This document shows, in pieces, positions 52,478 through 62,493 of a stretch of 64,000 bases of DNA (positions are counted from its first letter, which is position 1; the number at the start of each line of letters is the position of its first letter). Made by a program: the position numbers and the translations under genes. Source of the stretch: Paraflavitalea soli (GTDB lineage Bacteria > Bacteroidota > Bacteroidia > Chitinophagales > Chitinophagaceae); assembly GCF_003555545.1 (NCBI RefSeq), contig NZ_CP032157.1, positions 5,336,546 through 5,400,545 on the forward strand. The letters are read 5' to 3'. Below the pieces are notes generated by a model that saw only the letters and a program-made list of their open reading frames with translations, was not told the DNA's origin and ran no database searches.

Positions 52478-52842
52478 CACCGCAATTCAATATCCATCTT
52501 TTCCAGCAGGCCATCATGGATCACATAGATATGGTTCACCTTTCCATCAAATAACAGCTTCCCTTCCAGGTCCCTCACCAGTTGGTCCACTTCCACTGCC
52601 AACGTGCCGTTTTCTCTTTCACGAAAACCAACCGGCGTTACCGTCGGGTCAATCTCCTTCCATTGCCGTTCCCAATAGGCCCTTACTTCAGCATGTCCGT
52701 TGGCATAGTCACCTTCCCAGGCCTTGGACCATTTCACCGCCGGATGCATCACCTGCAGTATCGCATCAATATCCCGGGCATTAAAAGCAGCATAAGCACT
52801 TTTAATCAACGCTTGATTGGTAATCATCTCTTCTTTAGTCAT
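52477..52842 (-). CDS. SnoaL-like (NTF2 fold) protein
   Basis: 121-residue cytoplasmic protein of the SnoaL/ketosteroid-isomerase-like group: LIKSAYAAFNARDIDAILQV, VMHPAVKWSKAWEGDYANGH and the final strands VNHIYVIHDGLLEKMDI. Its role is unknown. Its TGA overlaps the ATG of the pseudouridine synthase gene by one base. Confidence 0.8.
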   Translation of the reverse strand: MTKEEMITNQALIKSAYAAFNARDIDAILQVMHPAVKWSKAWEGDYANGHAEVRAYWERQWKEIDPTVTPVGFRERENGTLAVEVDQLVRDLEGKLLFDGKVNHIYVIHDGLLEKMDIELR

Positions 52843-52879
52843 AACACTTCAGTTAAGTGGTGAATGGAAATTGTTTCCC

Positions 52880-55240
52880 TCACTCCGACCGCAAACTTTT
52901 CACCGGGTTCGCCACCCCTACCTTGATCGATTCATAGCTCACCGTGATCCAGGCTATCACCAGGGCCGCCAGCGGTGCCAGCACAAACACGCCCCAGCCC
53001 ACCTGTATATGATACGCAAAACTGGTCAGCCATTGATTGACCGCCCACCGCGCCAGCGGAATAGCGATCACCATAGCAATCACGATCAAACGGGTAAAGT
53101 CCCCCGACAACAACCGCACAATATTGAACAACGAGGCCCCCAGCACCTTGCGCACCCCTATTTCTTTCGTCCTTTGTTCCGCCATGTAAGCAGACAAGCC
53201 ATACAAACCAAGACAGGAAATAAAGACCGCCAGCAACGCAAACAAATTGAAAATGCTGCCCATCTGCTGCTCCCCTTTATACTGATTCGCCAGGTCCTGG
53301 TCCAGGAAATTATACGCAAAAGGATAGGCAGGCTCCAATGCCTGACTGATCTTACCAAGACTTTTGATGGTGGCCTCCGTAGCCCCGGGCTTCGTCCTTA
53401 CTACTACAATACCGCCCCACCTGTTCAACCGCATCACCAGCGGTTCGATCGTCCGTTGAATGGGCTTGAAGTTGAAATCCGCCACCACGCCCACTATCGT
53501 ACCCTTCGTATCCTGAAAAGTTATTTGTTGCCCTATCGCGCTGGCAGCCGTCATACCCATGGTGCGGGCCGCCGTTTCATTGAGGATATAATTGGAGCTA
53601 TCGTTGAATGATTTCGAGAAAGCACGGCCCCCAAGCAGCTTCATGTGGAAAATGTCGAAATAGCTTTCGCTCACATCCAGCGAAGGGAATACGATCTGTA
53701 GCCTGGGGTCCTTGCCCGGCCAGTCCACATTGATCGTACCGCTGGTCGTATTTGTAGGCAGGTCCGACGTAACCGTAAACTGGTCCGTGGCCGGGTCCTT
53801 TGCCAACGCATCATACAATGCCTGCTTCTTATTCCACAGTTCTCCCTTCATGGGCATGCACAACAGGTTCTCTTTTTCATACCCCAGGTTCCTGTTCTTG
53901 ATATAGCGCAATTGATTGTAAATAACGATCGTCCCGATCAGCAGTACGATCGATACCACAAACTGCACCACCACCAGCGTATTACGGAACAGCCGGTTGC
54001 CGCTCAGGCCGCGCAGGTTGCCTTTCAATACTTTCACCGGCCGGAATCCCGACAGGAACAGCGCCGGATAACTGCCCGAGATAAGCCCCGTGGCAACAGC
54101 AATACCCAGCAGCGTGAGCAGCAGTTTGCCATCCCACAAATTCACGATCAGCGTTTTGCCCGCCAGTTCATTGAAAGAAGGCAGCACCAGCCATACGACC
54201 AGCAGCGCCACCAACAGCGAGAAGAAAGAGATCAGCAGCGCCTCGCCCAGGAACTGCATGATCAGTTGCCGCCGCACCGCGCCCACCACTTTACGCAAGC
54301 CCACTTCCTTTGCCCGGCGTGCCGAACGCGCGGTGGCCAGGTTCATAAAATTGATACAGGCCACCACCATAATGAAAATGGCCACGATAAAAAATATATT
54401 CACATACTGCACATTGCCGCCACCCGCCAGGTCTATCTGTAAATTCGAATGCAGGTGAATGCGGGTCAACGGTTGTAAAGTAAAATCGATCTTGATCCCC
54501 GTATTATGCTGTTTGAAGACCTTATTCATCTGGCCCGCCAGGTCTGCGAGCGCAGCCGGTGTGGCAGCGAAATGCTCATCCAGCTGGATATAACTGTAAA
54601 AGGTAAAATTGTCCCATGGATTATCCGTAAGCTCACGACGCTGTTCAGGAGAAGACATCGGTAGCATAAAATCAAACTGTAAATGCGAGTTGGAAGGAAT
54701 ATTGGCCAGTACACCCGTCACCACTACATCACGGTTATTGCTCTTGCGTACCACCTTACCGATCGGATCTTCCTTTCCAAAATACCTGGCCGCCATTTCC
54801 TCCGTGATCAGCATACCATCGGGACGCTGCAGCGCCGTCTTCGCATCTCCTTTTACCAGTCGGAAAGAGAACATATCCAGGAAACTGCTGTCTGCATAGA
54901 ATACCTTGTTCTCTTCGAACTTACGGTCACCCACTGAAAACAAGGAATGGCGGGGACCAACCAGGCGTACCGTATTCCTGATCGCCGGCATCGCCGATTG
55001 AAAGCCCTCCGTCATACCCGCTGCCGTTACCGCCGTCTTAAAATCGCCGGCAGCTGAATTGATCCGGTATATCCGGGCCGCCCGTTGATGCCATTTGTCA
55101 TAACTCAGCTCATGCTGTACCCACAGCAGGATCAGAATGCTGGAAGCCATCCCAATGGCAAGTCCTGAAATATTGATGATGGAATAGGCTTTGTGCCGTA
55201 AAATGCTGCGTAGCGCGATCTTGAGATAGTTTCGGAACAT
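52880..55240 (-). CDS. MacB/FtsX-type ABC transporter permease
   Basis: 786-residue inner-membrane permease with two FtsX domains, the common Bacteroidetes single-chain form. A membrane helix after MFRNYLKIALRSILRHKAYS begins a MacB-like periplasmic domain (about 40-280). Next come three membrane helices (about 285-400), a second periplasmic domain, and three more helices at the end with the typical RTKEIGVRKVLGASLFNIVR. The cognate ATPase is not adjacent. Its substrate is unknown; relatives export peptides, lipoproteins or drugs or act in cell-envelope stress. It lies alone between the SnoaL and groEL genes. Confidence 0.88.
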   Translation of the reverse strand: MFRNYLKIALRSILRHKAYSIINISGLAIGMASSILILLWVQHELSYDKWHQRAARIYRINSAAGDFKTAVTAAGMTEGFQSAMPAIRNTVRLVGPRHSLFSVGDRKFEENKVFYADSSFLDMFSFRLVKGDAKTALQRPDGMLITEEMAARYFGKEDPIGKVVRKSNNRDVVVTGVLANIPSNSHLQFDFMLPMSSPEQRRELTDNPWDNFTFYSYIQLDEHFAATPAALADLAGQMNKVFKQHNTGIKIDFTLQPLTRIHLHSNLQIDLAGGGNVQYVNIFFIVAIFIMVVACINFMNLATARSARRAKEVGLRKVVGAVRRQLIMQFLGEALLISFFSLLVALLVVWLVLPSFNELAGKTLIVNLWDGKLLLTLLGIAVATGLISGSYPALFLSGFRPVKVLKGNLRGLSGNRLFRNTLVVVQFVVSIVLLIGTIVIYNQLRYIKNRNLGYEKENLLCMPMKGELWNKKQALYDALAKDPATDQFTVTSDLPTNTTSGTINVDWPGKDPRLQIVFPSLDVSESYFDIFHMKLLGGRAFSKSFNDSSNYILNETAARTMGMTAASAIGQQITFQDTKGTIVGVVADFNFKPIQRTIEPLVMRLNRWGGIVVVRTKPGATEATIKSLGKISQALEPAYPFAYNFLDQDLANQYKGEQQMGSIFNLFALLAVFISCLGLYGLSAYMAEQRTKEIGVRKVLGASLFNIVRLLSGDFTRLIVIAMVIAIPLARWAVNQWLTSFAYHIQVGWGVFVLAPLAALVIAWITVSYESIKVGVANPVKSLRSE

Positions 55241-55410
55241 GGGCTGATGATTATACCCGATGTCCCGAAAAAAGATGCCACTTTGTTAACCACTTAGCAA
55301 TTAGCCAATTATTAATTAGATAAGATCAGTCATTGTACGTTTTTGATACGTATGGTGTCCGGAACTTATCCCTGCAATGTCCTATCAACAGGCTCGTTGG
55401 CGGTTACTTA

Positions 55411-55439
55411 AAAAGGCCCCGGACTTACCGGGGCCTTTT
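55411..55439 (-). terminator. terminator of the groES-groEL operon
   Basis: AAAAGGCCCCGG (55411-55422) pairs with CCGGGGCCTTTT (55428-55439), and on the minus strand is followed by T. It lies about 70 nt after the groEL stop. Confidence 0.92.
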
Positions 55440-55508
55440 CAGCCAATGCCTGCCTCTCCTCGGGCATTGACGCCAGACTTGCCATTATTTTTATCGATCT
55501 CCACTTTT

Positions 55509-57137
55509 CTAATACTCCATGTCCATACCTCCGGAAGCCGGGCTTGCCGCCACTTCTTTTTTGGGCCTGTCAGCAACTACACATTCCGTAGTAAGTAACA
55601 GCGCAGCGATAGAGGCCGCGTTTTCTATGGCTATCCGGGATACTTTAGTGGGATCAATGACGCCAGCCTGCAGCAGCCGTTCATAAGTACCTGTCCGGGC
55701 ATTGAAGCCAAAGTCTTTCTCCCCTTCTTTTACTTTTTGCACTACAATGCTGCCTTCCTGCCCGCTGTTTTGTACTATCTGGCGCAACGGTTCTTCCAGT
55801 GCTCTTTTTATGATCCCCACGCCTGTTTGCTCATCCTCATTAGTAACTTTCAGGGAATTGAGCGATGTTATTGCACGTATATAGGCTGTACCACCGCCCG
55901 CCACAATGCCTTCCTGGATAGCAGCCCGGGTTGCGTGCAGCGCATCGTCAACCCGGTCTTTTTTCTCCTTCATTTCTACTTCAGTGGCCGCGCCGATGTA
56001 GAGTACGGCCACTCCCCCCGTGAGTTTAGCCAATCGTTCCTGTAGTTTCTCTTTATCGTAATCCGACGTGGTGTTTGCTACCTGCCCTTTGATCTGTGTG
56101 ATCCGCGCCTGGATGGCCTGCTTGTCTCCTTTACCACCTACGATCACCGTATTGTCTTTATCCACCGTGATCGATTCCGCAGAGCCGAGCAGGTTGAGAT
56201 CAGCAGCGTCGAGCTTATACCCCTGTTCTTCACTTATAACCGTACCGCCTGTAAGGATCGCAATATCCTGCAATAACTCTTTCCGGCGATCGCCGAAGCC
56301 AGGCGCTTTCACCGCAGCAACTTTCAATGTGCCGCGTACCTTGTTCACGACCAATGTGGCCAATGCTTCACCTTCCAGGTCTTCAGCCACAATAAGCAAT
56401 GGGCGGCCAGTTTGTGCTGTTTTTTCCAACACAGGAAGCAGGTCTTTCATCGAAGATACTTTCCGGTCACATAACAGGAGGTAGGGATTATCCAGCACAG
56501 CCTGCATTTTTGCCGTATCAGTTACAAAGTAGGGTGAAATATATCCGCGGTCAAACTGCATCCCTTCAACTACTTCCACGGTGGTATCCGTACCTTTAGC
56601 TTCCTCCACAGTTATAACTCCTTCATTGCCAACCTTGCCAAACGCTTCCGCAATCAGCCCGCCGATCGTTTCATCGTTGTTGGCAGAAATCGTTGCTACC
56701 TGCCGGATCCTTGCATCATCATTACCAATGGTATGAGACTGCCCGCGCAGGTTTTCCACTACGGCTATTACAGCCTTGTCGATACCCCTTTTCAGATCCA
56801 TGGGATTGGCGCCTGCCGCCACATTTTTGAGTCCTTCTGCAATGATCGATTGTGCCAATACGGTAGCTGTAGTTGTTCCATCCCCGGCAATGTCAGCCGT
56901 TTTGGACGCCACTTCTTTTACCATTTGTGCCCCCATGTTTTCGATGGGATCTTCCAATTCGATCTCTTTTGCCACACTAACACCGTCTTTGGTGACAGCT
57001 GGTGCCCCGAATTTCTTCCCGATGACTACGTTGCGGCCTTTGGGACCTAATGTTACTTTTACCGCATTTGCCAAAATGTCAACGCCATTTTTCATTTTAT
57101 TACGGGCGTTGAGGTCAAAAAAAAGTTGTTTTGCCAT
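55509..57137 (-). CDS. groL: chaperonin GroEL
   Basis: 542-residue chaperonin subunit. ATP-binding and hinge motifs are intact: [43 protein letters not shown] and [12 protein letters not shown]. The C-terminal tail reads [18 protein letters not shown], with one GGM unit where many GroELs have several. This, together with a promoter lacking the housekeeping box, may mean it is a second copy, but the main gene cannot be checked from the window. It follows groES by 26 nt. Confidence 0.95.
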   Translation of the reverse strand: MAKQLFFDLNARNKMKNGVDILANAVKVTLGPKGRNVVIGKKFGAPAVTKDGVSVAKEIELEDPIENMGAQMVKEVASKTADIAGDGTTTATVLAQSIIAEGLKNVAAGANPMDLKRGIDKAVIAVVENLRGQSHTIGNDDARIRQVATISANNDETIGGLIAEAFGKVGNEGVITVEEAKGTDTTVEVVEGMQFDRGYISPYFVTDTAKMQAVLDNPYLLLCDRKVSSMKDLLPVLEKTAQTGRPLLIVAEDLEGEALATLVVNKVRGTLKVAAVKAPGFGDRRKELLQDIAILTGGTVISEEQGYKLDAADLNLLGSAESITVDKDNTVIVGGKGDKQAIQARITQIKGQVANTTSDYDKEKLQERLAKLTGGVAVLYIGAATEVEMKEKKDRVDDALHATRAAIQEGIVAGGGTAYIRAITSLNSLKVTNEDEQTGVGIIKRALEEPLRQIVQNSGQEGSIVVQKVKEGEKDFGFNARTGTYERLLQAGVIDPTKVSRIAIENAASIAALLLTTECVVADRPKKEVAASPASGGMDMEY

Positions 57138-57163
57138 AAACTTTAATTTAATTTTTTTACCGA

Positions 57164-57445
57164 TTACACGATCGCAAGAATGTCACTTTCCCGCATGATC
57201 AGCAATTCTTCGTTCTCATAGCGGAATTCTGTTCCGGCATATTTACCGAATAGCACAAGGTCACCTGCTTTCACGGTAACCGGCTCATCTTTTTTACCCG
57301 GGCCGGCAGCAAGTACGACGCCTGTAAGCGGTTTTTCTTTTGCCGTGTCGGGGATGATAATTCCCCCTGTTGTTTTCTCTGCTGCTTTAGCAGGTTTAAT
57401 GATCACGCGGTCGTGTAATGGAACTGCCTTTAAATTGTTTGCCAT
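57164..57445 (-). CDS. groS: co-chaperonin GroES
   Basis: 93-residue lid protein of the GroEL chamber: [21 protein letters not shown], the mobile loop [33 protein letters not shown] and the end [14 protein letters not shown] are all standard. First gene of groES-groEL. Confidence 0.96.
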   Translation of the reverse strand: MANNLKAVPLHDRVIIKPAKAAEKTTGGIIIPDTAKEKPLTGVVLAAGPGKKDEPVTVKAGDLVLFGKYAGTEFRYENEELLIMRESDILAIV

Positions 57446-57523
57446 GATTGATGATTTTGAATTGTTTAAACAAAGCCATGCATGTTGGCCAATTTAGCGG
57501 CTGGTGTAGCCTATAATGGCGCC

Positions 57524-57540
57524 CTCAACCTGTGTGCCAA
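57524..57540 (-). promoter_or_regulatory. sigma54-like promoter sequence before groES
   Basis: Minus-strand TTGGCAC, five bases, TTGA resembles the sigma54 consensus TTGGCAC-N5-TTGC, with the last C replaced by A. It is about 80-95 nt upstream of the groES ATG, and no TAnnTTTG box is found in that region. The key -12 GC is GA here, so confidence is low. Confidence 0.25.
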
Positions 57541-57564
57541 TCGAAAGTTTCAGCGTTCTTTCTA

Positions 57565-57626
57565 AAAAAATGACAGCGGGAGAGAAATTTTGACAGCTGA
57601 AGCGCGTAAGCAATTTGTCATTTTTT
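57565..57626. promoter_or_regulatory. TGACA inverted/direct repeat array upstream of groES
   Basis: AAAAAATGACA (57565-57575) and TGTCATTTTTT (57616-57626) are perfect 11-bp inverted copies, and a third TGACA lies at 57591-57595, exactly 20 bp from the first. It is not the CIRCE element. It probably binds a heat-shock or other regulator of groES-groEL. Confidence 0.5.
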
Positions 57627-57672
57627 CACAGGCCTGCGCCTGGCAGCCGGTTGTTGTTCCACGGTATACAGG

Positions 57673-57963
57673 TTATGGCAATTTGATATTGGCCTGGTTG
57701 AAGACCTCTTTACTGATAACCCGGCAATTATAGGCCAACTCATCGAGCGTGCAGCTGATTATTTGCAAATTGACGGGAAGCCCTTTGACTGTCTCCATCA
57801 GCTCCAGCGACAGAAAATTGTGTTCGTTAACATCCGGACTACCTTTCAACTGATGGAATATTTTTGCCGCTGCCTCACTGTCATTACCAATGTCGAAACG
57901 GCCGTAGCTTTGCAGCCCCTCCTGTGTTTTTACGTTGAACTGTATATAAAAGGTGCTTTCCAT
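57673..57963 (-). CDS. small conserved-looking protein of unknown function
   Basis: 96-residue cytoplasmic protein with no recognised domain. It is compact and mixed alpha/beta: STFYIQFNVKTQEGLQSYGR, then a helix around DSEAAAKIFHQLKG, LSLELMETVKGLPVN, and CTLDELAYNCRVISKEVF at the end. It starts 178 bp from the divergent NEW3 gene and stops 227 bp from groES. Codon use is like its neighbours, so it is likely real. Confidence 0.6.
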   Translation of the reverse strand: MESTFYIQFNVKTQEGLQSYGRFDIGNDSEAAAKIFHQLKGSPDVNEHNFLSLELMETVKGLPVNLQIISCTLDELAYNCRVISKEVFNQANIKLP

Positions 57964-58142
57964 ACAGGTAATGTTTTAATCCATAAAATGGCGGTTTCAA
58001 GTTTAGTGCCGGAAAAGGGAAGCAGAAAAAATGTCGCATACATTTGGTGAAAAAAAATGCACTCCTTAATTTAGCTCCGCCTTTTTTTGCGAAAGTAGCT
58101 TTACCATTATTAATGAATACTTAAATTCTATTTATTAATTTT

Positions 58143-59006
58143 ATGTTAGCGCTTCATTCTAAACCAAAGCGAATGCAGGGCCGCCATATAGGCTCATTGC
58201 TTGTTCCGGCCATCCTCTTTTCCCTTTCTTCCTTCATCCCGCCATCGCGCGGCAAGACATCTCAGAGTAATCCATCGACATTTACAGCACGGCTGATCAA
58301 CCTGGAGGCAACTGCCAAAGAGACCTTCCGGTTCAACGCCTCCCTGCACAATTCCACCCCACGCGCCATCATCTACACCTTCCGCGCCGATATGCCTGCC
58401 GGGTGGAACCTGGCTTTCCGCGTTGACGGCATGCAGGTAACTTCTTTCAAGGCCGATTCGAACCGTACGCAGGACATTACCATCGAATTGACACCGACCC
58501 CTGATGCGAAGCCGGGAACGTATCCAATCCCGGTAACGGCAACTGGCGAATCCGATACCCTGTCCCTGAAGCTCGAAGCCGTAGTAAAAGGATCTTATGG
58601 CATGGAGTTAACTACTCCCACCGGCCTGCTCAGCGGCGAGATCACCGAGGGAAAACGCGAATCTATCCATCTCACGCTCAGGAACACCGGTACACTGCCA
58701 CTGGAAGGGCTGGAACTTGCTGCGCAGGCCCCTGCCAAATGGGACGCCCTGTTTGAACCTGCCAAAGTAGAAAGACTGGAGCCCGGCAAAAGCATCGATG
58801 TGGTTGCCAACCTGAAGGTCCCGGAGAAAACCATTGCCGGTGATTATGTGACTACTTTCTCCGCCCGCAATAACAATACCAATGCTACCGCCCTGTTCCG
58901 CACCACCGTCACCACCTCGTGGCTGGCCGGATGGATGGGCGTACTCGTTATCCTGGCAGCCGTTGCAGTTATTTACACATTGATCAGAAAATACGGAAGA
59001 AGATAA
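58143..59006 (+). CDS. NEW3-domain membrane-anchored protein of an ABC cassette
   Basis: 287-residue exported protein. It has an N-terminal signal (about 15-37), two beta-sandwich modules of the NPCBM-associated NEW3 type (RLINLEATAKETFRFNASLH and GEITEGKRESIHLTLRNTG) and a single C-terminal membrane helix (WMGVLVILAAVAVIYTLI) with a basic tail. It is thus periplasmic and tethered to the inner membrane. It stands 13 nt before an ABC ATPase and then a permease, so it is likely an accessory subunit of that transporter, perhaps docking the substrate. The N-terminal boundary is uncertain: ATG at 58143 gives a long n-region, and one at 58173 is possible. Confidence 0.78.
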   Translation: MLALHSKPKRMQGRHIGSLLVPAILFSLSSFIPPSRGKTSQSNPSTFTARLINLEATAKETFRFNASLHNSTPRAIIYTFRADMPAGWNLAFRVDGMQVTSFKADSNRTQDITIELTPTPDAKPGTYPIPVTATGESDTLSLKLEAVVKGSYGMELTTPTGLLSGEITEGKRESIHLTLRNTGTLPLEGLELAAQAPAKWDALFEPAKVERLEPGKSIDVVANLKVPEKTIAGDYVTTFSARNNNTNATALFRTTVTTSWLAGWMGVLVILAAVAVIYTLIRKYGRR

Positions 59007-59019
59007 CTTACCTCAACTT

Positions 59020-60036
59020 ATGGAACAACCTATCATTGAACTGGCAGGATTGACAAAACGCTACGGTTCATTGAAGGCTGTCGATCAGCTCGACCTGCAG
59101 ATCAGGCCGGGCGAGATCTATGGCCTGCTTGGACCTAACGGGGCCGGAAAGACTACCACCATCCTGATGATGCTGGGACTTACAGAACCTACCTCAGGTG
59201 TTGCCAAAGTATGTGGTATCAATGCCACTACCCATCCGATAGCTGTGAAACGAAAAGTTGGTTACATGCCCGACAATGTGGGCTTTTACGACAGCATGAC
59301 CGCTATCGACAACCTTCTTTATATCGCCCGCCTTAGCGGCGTACCAGAGAGTGAGGTAAAGGACCGCGCCCGCGATATGATGGAACTCGTAGGATTGGGT
59401 GATGCCATGTACAGGAAGGCCGGAGCCTATTCCCGTGGCATGAAGCAAAGGCTTGGCCTCGCTGATGTACTGATCAGGCAGCCGGCCGTCATTATCCTCG
59501 ACGAGCCAACCCTGGGCATCGATCCCAGCGGGGTAAAGGATTTCCTTGGGCTTATCAGGCAACTTAGCCGTGAGCAGGGAATTACCGTTCTGTTGTCTTC
59601 TCACCATCTCTACCAGGTGCAGCAGGTCTGTGATCGCGTGGGCATCTTTGTAGGCGGCAGATTACTGGCAGACGGCGATGTGGAAACGCTCTCGCGACAG
59701 CTGTTTTCAGCTGACCACTTTGTTACCCGTATCACCCTGGCAGCAGCGCCGCCGCCTCATTCGGACCTGTTACCTGCCCTGCAGGCTATGGCGGGCGTAC
59801 AAAATGTTACAATCGACGGCCTTACCATCCAGGTAAGCTCCTCTCGGAATATGACGCCAGACCTTGTACGCTTTTTTGTAGGTAAAGAAATCGATATCAT
59901 GGGCGTCCATAAAAAGGAATATGGCCTCGAAGAGATCTATCAACGTTATTTTGAAAATAATATAACCGATTATGAAAAGGATGGCAAATCCAGCGGTTTA
60001 TTTCAACGGACTTTTTTCCGGAAGGTTAAAAAATAG
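59020..60036 (+). CDS. ABC transporter ATP-binding protein
   Basis: 338-residue ATPase: Walker A GPNGAGKTT, signature YSRGMKQRLGLADVL, Walker B VIILDEPTLGID, and H-loop LLSSHHLYQVQQV. The C-terminal 100 residues (from HFVTRITLAAAPPPHSDLLP) are an extension typical of ABC-2 exporters that act with NosY/CcmA-like permeases. Middle gene of the NEW3-ATPase-permease cassette. Confidence 0.92.
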   Translation: MEQPIIELAGLTKRYGSLKAVDQLDLQIRPGEIYGLLGPNGAGKTTTILMMLGLTEPTSGVAKVCGINATTHPIAVKRKVGYMPDNVGFYDSMTAIDNLLYIARLSGVPESEVKDRARDMMELVGLGDAMYRKAGAYSRGMKQRLGLADVLIRQPAVIILDEPTLGIDPSGVKDFLGLIRQLSREQGITVLLSSHHLYQVQQVCDRVGIFVGGRLLADGDVETLSRQLFSADHFVTRITLAAAPPPHSDLLPALQAMAGVQNVTIDGLTIQVSSSRNMTPDLVRFFVGKEIDIMGVHKKEYGLEEIYQRYFENNITDYEKDGKSSGLFQRTFFRKVKK

Positions 60037-60052
60037 CAGCTGGTTCAAAACT

Positions 60053-61024
60053 ATGGTTAATCCTGCCCGCAGGCAGCCTGGTGCCCTTGGCATTATGGTG
60101 CGTAAGGAGGTGGCAGACCATATCCGCAGCTGGCGTTTTATCGTACTATTGGTCTTGCTGCTGCTTACTTTTATTGCGACCATGTATGTGTCACTGACAA
60201 ATGTAAAGGCTGCTGTGGCCAATGAAAACGATCCCGACCGTTTATTCCTTTACCTTAAACTCCTGACCACTTCTGATGGTTCCCTGCCAACTTTCCACAT
60301 TTTCGTCAGCTTCCTGGGTGCCCTGCTGGGCATCAGCCTTGGTTTTGACGCCATCAATGCAGAACAGAATAACGGCACCCTCACACGGCTCATGGCACAA
60401 CCTGTTTACCGTGACCATTTGCTGTTGAGCAAATTCCTGGGTTCCCTCACGATCGTAGCTGCTTTGTTTCTGTCTTTGGCCCTGCTAATGGTCGGCGCGG
60501 GACTGCTGATCACCGGTGTACTGCCCGAGCCGGAGGAATTTCTCCGTATCCTGGGCTTTGTGTTGCTTTCTGTATTGTATGTAGCTTTCTGGCTTGCCCT
60601 GTCTATCTTGTTTTCGGTGAAGTTTCGACAGGCCACCACATCCGCCCTTACCGCCATTGGCGTTTGGTTGTTCTTTACCATCTTTTACCGGATCGTTATC
60701 AGTATGGTCGTGAAAGCCTTTTTCCCGGACCCCGTATACCTTTCCGAAGCCGATGTGCTTTGGTACAATAACCTGCTGCTGGACCTGTTGCGCCTTGCTC
60801 CAAGCCAGTTGTATACAGATGCCACAACCACCTTATTGATGCCTTCCGTACGCAGTCTGGGGCCCTTGACAGTTGAACAAATGGCCGGCGCTATACCGAA
60901 GCCCCTGCCTTTCAGGGAAAGCCTGCTGATCGTTTGGCCACAGGTTTGTGGTCTTGTGGCAGCCATAGCCGTCTGTTTTACGCTAACTTATTACTGGTTT
61001 ATGAGGCGTGAATTACGCAGTTAA
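60053..61024 (+). CDS. ABC-2 type transporter permease
   Basis: 323-residue inner-membrane protein with about six helices (FIVLLVLLLLTFIATMYVSL, HIFVSFLGALLGISLGFDAI, IVAALFLSLALLMVGAGLLI and later ones). The motif LGFDAINAEQNNGTLTRLMA is the NosY-like coupling region. ATG at 60053 (MVNPARRQ) follows the ATPase stop by 16 nt; an in-frame ATG at 59972 lies inside the ATPase gene. Together with the preceding genes it forms a transporter of unknown cargo. It converges on the TolC-type gene. Confidence 0.88.
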   Translation: MVNPARRQPGALGIMVRKEVADHIRSWRFIVLLVLLLLTFIATMYVSLTNVKAAVANENDPDRLFLYLKLLTTSDGSLPTFHIFVSFLGALLGISLGFDAINAEQNNGTLTRLMAQPVYRDHLLLSKFLGSLTIVAALFLSLALLMVGAGLLITGVLPEPEEFLRILGFVLLSVLYVAFWLALSILFSVKFRQATTSALTAIGVWLFFTIFYRIVISMVVKAFFPDPVYLSEADVLWYNNLLLDLLRLAPSQLYTDATTTLLMPSVRSLGPLTVEQMAGAIPKPLPFRESLLIVWPQVCGLVAAIAVCFTLTYYWFMRRELRS

Positions 61025-61077
61025 CAGTTGTTATATTTTGTCATCCAGCCGGCATCGTTGGCAGCTTTTCAATAGAT

Positions 61078-62493
61078 TTATTGTGCTGCCGGCGATCCTG
61101 CCGCCCATTGAATAGCATAGGTTGCTTTGCGGTATTTGACCTGAAGCTCTATTACTTTCTGCTGTATTTCAAGTATTTTGTTTTCTCGCGCATTGATCAG
61201 GAAAAGTGAACTTTCCCCTTGCGTGAACTTCAATTCTTCATTTTTCAGCAGGAACGTATAGGCGCTGTTCATTTCCCGGGCAGCCTGTAACTGGTGCTGC
61301 AGTTGAACCGTTTCAGTGTAATATTTTCTTATTTTATTCTGCAGGTCCCATTGCTTCTTTTGCAACTCTAGGTTGTTGTCCCTGATCTTGATCAGCACAT
61401 TTTTGTATTCGCCCCTTTCCTGCCGCCATAAAAGAGGCAACTTTACATTGAAGCCAAGCTTATAGTTGTTTTCCAGGTAGGGCCAGGATACATTCTTGTA
61501 TTGATAGTAATCTTTGCTAAGCAGGTTGGCCTGCAGGTTTACGACCGGCAGAAAGTTTTGCCGTTTCAGTTTGCGTTCCGCTTCGAGAATGCCGAGTTTA
61601 TAACGGGCTGCCTGGACAGCCGGATGGGCGTTGCCAACACCGGCTACCAGGACCGCTGTGTCCGGCAGTGGCTGTATCGTCGCCAATGCCAGGGTATCTG
61701 GCACAAATGATTCCGGTAGCAGATAAGGTGTTTCATCCGCCGTCCAGAGGAACGCCGACAGGTCCACTATTTTTTTATTCAACTCCGCCAGTGCCCCTGC
61801 CTGCATCAGTTTAATGTTTTGTAGCTGTGCCCGTGCTTCCATGGTATCGGCCATGGCGCGGTCACCATGTTTAAAGGACAAACTGATGAGCATGGTCCTT
61901 TTATCAGCGATTTCTATGTAATTGGTATAAACCCGGTACAGATACCATGCCCCTGCCCATTCCCAATAGGCCGACCGTGCATCGAACAGCAGGTCATTGA
62001 TCATCAACAGGCGCTCCTGTGTATTGAGCTGCCTGTATATACCGGCCTGCCGCAGTGCAGTTCTCTTTTTATCGGTAAGCAATCCATTCAGCAAGGGTAT
62101 TTCGATGCCGATGTAGCTGGCTACTCCTTTCGTGCGTTCGGGATTGATGTATTGCCCATTACTTTTTTCATATCCCGCTTTCAGATTGATGGGCGTGCCT
62201 GTGGGAATTTTTAGTTCGGGGTTTGTATATTGGTAATAGTCAACCCCATCGAGTGTTTTAGCGCTGGTGGCGGCGTCCAATACCGGATCGAAGGCGCCCC
62301 GCGCAGTGAGCAGATCTGCCTCCGCTTTTTGAGTAAGCAGGTCCCCCTGTTTTACTACAGGGTGGTATTGCTTTACCTGCTGAACAAATGTTTCTTCTGT
62401 CAACAGCTGTTTATCCTGTGCAGAGGCAACGCCGCGACAGGTCCACAACACAAGGAGCGTAACCGAAATGTTTTTAAACAGCATACGTGTCAT
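61078..62493 (-). CDS. TolC-family outer-membrane efflux protein
   Basis: 471-residue outer-membrane channel protein. ATG at 62493 starts the signal peptide (MTRMLFKNISVTLLVLWTCRGVASAQ) and overlaps the upstream stop by 4 nt (ATGA). Two long repeated helical hairpins of the TolC type are visible (about 130-260 and 330-460), with GESSLFLINARENKILEIQQ in the second. It is the third component of a type I export system together with the HlyD protein and the ABC ATPase upstream. Confidence 0.88.
   Translation of the reverse strand: MTRMLFKNISVTLLVLWTCRGVASAQDKQLLTEETFVQQVKQYHPVVKQGDLLTQKAEADLLTARGAFDPVLDAATSAKTLDGVDYYQYTNPELKIPTGTPINLKAGYEKSNGQYINPERTKGVASYIGIEIPLLNGLLTDKKRTALRQAGIYRQLNTQERLLMINDLLFDARSAYWEWAGAWYLYRVYTNYIEIADKRTMLISLSFKHGDRAMADTMEARAQLQNIKLMQAGALAELNKKIVDLSAFLWTADETPYLLPESFVPDTLALATIQPLPDTAVLVAGVGNAHPAVQAARYKLGILEAERKLKRQNFLPVVNLQANLLSKDYYQYKNVSWPYLENNYKLGFNVKLPLLWRQERGEYKNVLIKIRDNNLELQKKQWDLQNKIRKYYTETVQLQHQLQAAREMNSAYTFLLKNEELKFTQGESSLFLINARENKILEIQQKVIELQVKYRKATYAIQWAAGSPAAQ

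Noticed and set aside
57565-57626. CIRCE/HrcA operator before groES
   Set aside because: The TTAGCACTC-N9-GAGTGCTAA element is not present; the repeats are TGACA-based.
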